From contig CALGTU010000032.1 of assembly GCA_937901465.1 (NCBI GenBank), positions 1 through 16,472 of the forward strand: DNA of 16,472 bases, in the 5' to 3' direction. The notes under the pieces were generated by a model, which saw only the letters and a program-made list of their open reading frames with translations, was not told the origin of the DNA and ran no database searches. The translations under genes were made by a program, and so were the position numbers. Below, piece after piece: positions 13,408-16,472 of this stretch. Positions within the stretch are counted from its first letter, which is position 1; each line of letters starts with the position of its first letter. The DNA comes from an uncultured Clostridia bacterium. GTDB taxonomy: Bacteria > Bacillota > Clostridia > Oscillospirales > Ruminococcaceae.

Positions 13408-16278
13408 TCAATCTTTTTTGCCTATTCCGAACAGCATTGAAAAGAACCCGCTGATAACAGGAACAAACAATGAAAATCCTGATGAAATAAGAACTTCACG
13501 CATTGTAAGCGGAACATTTGTAAACACCGAAGAAAGAAACGGAATATACATTGATGCAAAAAGCATAATAGCCGAAACGATAACTGCAATAATAAGTTTT
13601 GGGTTGTTTTTTAAGTTTATGGTAAATATGTTCTTTTTCTCACTTTTACATTCGAAAACATGAATAAGCTGAGACATAACAAGGGTAAAAAGTGCTGTTG
13701 TTCTTGCAATTTCAATTCCAGAGCCTGATTTCAAGAAAAATGCAAAGCATGAAAGGGTAGAAAGCCCTATAAAAATTCCTCTTATAAAAATTTTAGACAT
13801 AAGTCCGTCTGAAAAGAAACTTTCTTCTTTAGACCTTGGTTTTTCGGACATAACATCATCGTCGGCAGGTTCAAGACCTAATGCTATTGCGGGAAGACTA
13901 TCTGTAACAAGATTTACAAGAAGTATCTGTGTCGGAAGAAGAACAAGGGGAAGGCCCGAAAGAATTCCTAAAAACATAGTAATAACTTCTCCTATGTTGC
14001 AGGAAAGCAGGTATCTTACAAATTTTCTTATGTTCATATAGATAGCTCTTCCGTTTTTTACAGCACCGACTATTACGGCAAAGTTATCGTCTATAAGAAT
14101 GATATCAGAAGCTTCTTTTGCGGTATCTGTTCCTGTTTCGCCCATTGAGATGCCTATGTCGGCTTCTTTTATAGCGGGAGCGTCATTAACTCCATCGCCC
14201 GTCATCGCAACGATATGACCTCTTTTCTTGAAGGCTTTTACGATTTTCAGTTTATCGGCAGGGGAAACTCTTGCAAAAACAGAAATATCCTGAATTTTAG
14301 AATAAAGTTCATTATCAGACATCTTTGATAATTCTTCGCCCGTTATAACCTGAGAAGACTTCATAAATCCGGTAATACCCGCTTGTTTTGCGATAGCAAG
14401 TGCGGTTTTAGGATGGTCGCCCGTTATCATAACAGTCTTTATTCCTGCTTTTCTGCAGAGTTTTATAGCCTTTTTGGCTTCATCTCTCGGCTCGTCTGAC
14501 ATTCCCATAAGTCCCGTGAATATAAGTCCGCTTTCGGTTTCACTTTCTTTATCGCATATTTTTTCAGCAAACGCGAGTACTCTTAGCGCACTATCAGAAA
14601 ATTCATCGCATACAGATAGTATTTCTTTTCTGATAGCCGATGTAAGCGGAATTTTTCCGCTATCAGTAAGAATATATGAACATTTCGAAAGAACAGTATC
14701 TGTAGCACCTTTGATAAAAGCCTTTGTTTCTCCATTTTTAGCTTTTGCAAAAACAGTCATCATTCTTGTTTCGCTTTCAAATGGGATTTCAGATATCCTC
14801 ATAAATTCATTCGAGAGCTTTTCTTTTGTGATATTTCCTTTTGCGGCGGCGATAAGCAGAGCAATTTCTGTCGGGTCTCCGTTCACTTTCCATTCGCCGG
14901 GGGCAGAAATTTTACCTCTTTCTCTTTGTGAAATCTCATTTTCAGATGAGATTTCTGCATTCGAACATAAAACAGCGCAATTCAGGATGCCCGTCAAAGC
15001 AGGTGAAGATTTCGGGTTTAAACTTCGGCCGTTTAACTGTATTTCCCCTGATATTTTATACCCTTTGCCATAAATATCTAAAATATTACTATTTGTATAT
15101 ATTTTAGATACCGTCATTTTGTTTTCTGTGATAGTTCCTGTCTTATCAGAGCAGATAACAGACACGCAACCAAGCGTTTCTACGGAATGTAGGCGCTTTA
15201 CGAGTGCTTTTTGTTTCATCATACGGTTTACAGCGAGTGCAAGAGCGATAGTAACCGCCGCAGGCAGTCCTTCAGGGATAGCGGCAACCGCTAAAGCGAT
15301 TGAAGACAAGATTGCTTCTATCCATTTATTAATTTCACCTTGATGATTATCAGCAAAGATCCAAATAATATCTACTAATAAAACTAATATAACAACAATG
15401 AGGGTTAAAATTCCTAAGAATTTAGAAAGTTTTGCTAACGCTTTTTGAAGAGGAGTTTCACTATCTTCTTCTTCATCAATCGCAGAAGCAATTTTACCAA
15501 TTTCTGTATCCATTCCAGTCGCGGTAACAATACCCATACCACGTCCATAGGAAACAGGTGTAGTCATATAGGCCATATTGATTCTATCGCCAATACCGAC
15601 TGGTTCAGAAAAGACTGTATCAGATGCCTTATCAACTGGGACAGATTCACCAGTTAACGATGCTTCGTTTGCTTTTAAGTTAACAGCTTCAATAAGTCTT
15701 AGGTCAGCACCTATCGTGTCACCTTCTTCTAAAACAACAACATCACCAATAACTAAATCAGTTGATTTTACTTTAAAACGTTTGCCATCACGAACAACGG
15801 TAGATTCAGGTGACGATAAATTTTTAAGAGCTTCTAAAGAAGATTGAGCTTTGACTTCTTGAATAGTACCAATAACTGCGTTAAGTATAATAACCGCTAA
15901 GATAATGACAACATCAGGCCAGTCACCACAATCTAAGAAATAATTTGTAATTACTTCGCCAGTATGTGGATCAACACCACCATTAGCAGCAACATTGATA
16001 GTTTCAAAAATTGAAATACCAATAGTGACGATAATAGCCACAAACAAAACATAAATCATTGGATTATTCATTTGTTCGAAGAATATTCTAATCCATGACT
16101 TTTTCTTCTTTTCTTGAAGTTTGTTTGGACCGTATTTTTCTAATCTTGCCTTTGCCTCTTCACTTGTAAGACCGACCACTCCATCAGTTTCTAGTGCTTG
16201 TTCGGTTTGAGGTATGTTTAAGGTTTCAAAAGCAATTCTTTGTTTTTCGCTTTTTGCGATTTCTGGTTCTTTAACCAT
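13408..16278 (-). CDS. P2-type cation-transporting ATPase, likely Mn2+/Ca2+ exporter
   Basis: This 956-residue protein has the full P2A plan: N-terminal cation-ATPase domain (15-60), TM1-2 (about 73-140), actuator with LTGES (208-212), TM3-4 with PEGLP (335-339), phosphorylation site CSDKTGT with Asp378, KGAT (523-526) in the nucleotide domain, MITGDHPKT (617-625), TGDGVNDAP (693-701) and TM5-10. TM5 has NIGEV (Asn761, Glu764) and TM6 has NLVTD (Asn789, Asp793), matching ion ligands of SERCA/PMR1-type Ca2+ pumps. The TM1-2 loop is unusually long (about 95-120). AAAAAGGAGG lies 7 bases before ATG 16278. A yybP-ykoY riboswitch in the leader argues for Mn2+-induced export. Residues 1-360 use only CAA for Gln (10 of 10), while the rest prefers CAG (5 of 7) like all neighbouring genes, suggesting a mosaic gene. 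Confidence 0.94.
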   Translation of the reverse strand: MVKEPEIAKSEKQRIAFETLNIPQTEQALETDGVVGLTSEEAKARLEKYGPNKLQEKKKKSWIRIFFEQMNNPMIYVLFVAIIVTIGISIFETINVAANGGVDPHTGEVITNYFLDCGDWPDVVIILAVIILNAVIGTIQEVKAQSSLEALKNLSSPESTVVRDGKRFKVKSTDLVIGDVVVLEEGDTIGADLRLIEAVNLKANEASLTGESVPVDKASDTVFSEPVGIGDRINMAYMTTPVSYGRGMGIVTATGMDTEIGKIASAIDEEEDSETPLQKALAKLSKFLGILTLIVVILVLLVDIIWIFADNHQGEINKWIEAILSSIALAVAAIPEGLPAAVTIALALAVNRMMKQKALVKRLHSVETLGCVSVICSDKTGTITENKMTVSKIYTNSNILDIYGKGYKISGEIQLNGRSLNPKSSPALTGILNCAVLCSNAEISSENEISQRERGKISAPGEWKVNGDPTEIALLIAAAKGNITKEKLSNEFMRISEIPFESETRMMTVFAKAKNGETKAFIKGATDTVLSKCSYILTDSGKIPLTSAIRKEILSVCDEFSDSALRVLAFAEKICDKESETESGLIFTGLMGMSDEPRDEAKKAIKLCRKAGIKTVMITGDHPKTALAIAKQAGITGFMKSSQVITGEELSKMSDNELYSKIQDISVFARVSPADKLKIVKAFKKRGHIVAMTGDGVNDAPAIKEADIGISMGETGTDTAKEASDIILIDDNFAVIVGAVKNGRAIYMNIRKFVRYLLSCNIGEVITMFLGILSGLPLVLLPTQILLVNLVTDSLPAIALGLEPADDDVMSEKPRSKEESFFSDGLMSKIFIRGIFIGLSTLSCFAFFLKSGSGIEIARTTALFTLVMSQLIHVFECKSEKKNIFTINLKNNPKLIIAVIVSAIMLFASMYIPFLSSVFTNVPLTMREVLISSGFSLFVPVISGFFSMLFGIGKKD

Positions 16279-16305
16279 AAAAATTCCTCCTTTTTATAAG
16301 ATGAA

Positions 16306-16385
16306 TTAATGGTCTCGCTGATGTACTCGCCTAAATCCGGGATATACCGTGATGACGGATTTTAGGCTTCGCTACTCCCCATAAT
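16306..16385 (-). promoter_or_regulatory. yybP-ykoY Mn2+ riboswitch upstream of the P-type ATPase
   Basis: The minus-strand leader contains both invariant parts of the yybP-ykoY aptamer in the right order: GGGGAGTAGC (16380-16371) at the 5' side and ACATCAGCGAGACC (16324-16311) at the 3' side. Between them a long arm forms by pairing 16366-16356 (CCTAAAATCCG) with 16339-16330 (CGGATTTAGG), one A bulged, carrying CGTCA and CCCGGA at the Mn-binding internal loop. GG and CC with flanking AT/AT bases close P1. This RNA class senses Mn2+ and usually raises expression of Mn2+ exporters, including P-type ATPases. No terminator lies between aptamer and start codon, so control is probably translational. 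Identification is by motif recall, not a covariance search. Confidence 0.9.
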
Positions 16386-16399
16386 CATATAAATAATAC

Positions 16400-16405
16400 A
16401 TTATA
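16400..16405 (-). promoter_or_regulatory. -10 box for the riboswitch-ATPase transcript
   Basis: TATAAT on the minus strand (16405-16400) predicts a start near 16393, about 13 bases before the riboswitch core, which is the spacing expected for a complete P1 stem. The -35 position (16423-16428) has no good hexamer but lies inside a palindrome, so an activator or a weak promoter is possible. Confidence 0.6.
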
Positions 16406-16418
16406 TTGTTTAAGTTTT

Positions 16419-16435
16419 CTATTTATTTTAAATAG
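16419..16435. repeat. 7-bp palindrome at the -35 position of the ATPase promoter
   Basis: CTATTTA (16419-16425) and TAAATAG (16429-16435) are perfect inverted arms around TTT. The element lies between the minus-strand ATPase promoter and the start of a plus-strand gene, where a shared operator would sit. It is short and AT-rich, so it could be chance. Confidence 0.4.
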
Positions 16436-16465
16436 CGGATTTGCAATAATATTAATAACGGTTTT

Positions 16466-16472
16466 AAAGGAG
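16466..16472 (+). promoter_or_regulatory. Ribosome binding site of a divergent gene beyond the window
   Basis: AAAGGAG occupies the last seven bases, in the same form used before pgk and tpiA. It implies a plus-strand gene starting within about ten bases of the right edge, divergent from the ATPase. Its identity cannot be known from this window. Confidence 0.55.

Noticed and set aside
14474..15073. 199-codon open frame on the plus strand inside the ATPase gene
   Set aside because: It is the complement of conserved ATPase coding sequence, has no SD and no family resemblance.
1..16472. Mobile elements, phage genes, CRISPR arrays or tRNA genes
   Set aside because: No transposase, integrase, spaced direct repeats or cloverleaf-like sequence was seen on either strand; the only sign of transfer is the codon shift within the ATPase gene.

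Overview
The window looks like chromosome from a low-GC Firmicute of the class Clostridia, probably an uncultured gut-type relative of Oscillospiraceae/Ruminococcaceae. This rests on the AT-rich sequence, strong AAAGGAG-type ribosome binding sites, consensus sigma-A promoters, the families present, and codon use (CAG strongly preferred over CAA for Gln, AGA common for Arg). The exact taxon is an inference. No tRNA, rRNA, CRISPR array, insertion sequence or phage gene is visible. It reads as ordinary chromosome with one gene that appears mosaic.

Layout. (1) 3-1565: the 3' end of an ABC-F ATPase gene, closed by a strong terminator. (2) 1630-4165: a self-contained envelope operon with a consensus promoter overlapped by a palindrome. 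It encodes a PadR repressor, a HAAS/DUF1700 membrane protein, a 30-residue single-span miniprotein, a DUF4097 beta-repeat protein and a PspC-domain protein. A bidirectional terminator is shared with a convergent 56-residue gene (4168-4338, minus). (3) 4460-6836: a TTG-initiated pyridoxamine kinase gene, then trmL, whose promoter predicts a leaderless mRNA, then a DegV-family fatty-acid-binding protein gene and a terminator. (4) 6860-10666: the lower-glycolysis run pgk-tpiA-gpmI behind one promoter. Both spacers hold stem-loops, and a palindromic terminator exactly fills the gap to the next, convergent gene. (5) 10667-13330, minus: a large YfhO-family membrane protein gene with a GTG start and its own promoter. 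(6) 13408-16278, minus: a P2-type cation ATPase gene preceded by a yybP-ykoY (Mn2+) riboswitch. (7) 16466-16472: a ribosome binding site for a plus-strand gene that begins beyond the window.

How the parts work together. The PadR operon resembles known PadR/HAAS/DUF4097/PspC envelope-stress modules: the repressor probably controls its own promoter and the membrane proteins downstream. pgk, tpiA and gpmI are three enzymes of the triose-to-pyruvate part of glycolysis; gapA, eno and pyk are not in view. The riboswitch makes the ATPase a candidate Mn2+ (or Mn2+/Ca2+) exporter. The first third of that ATPase gene has codon use unlike the rest of the gene and unlike its neighbours, which suggests a recombinant gene or an assembly join near 15200-15320.
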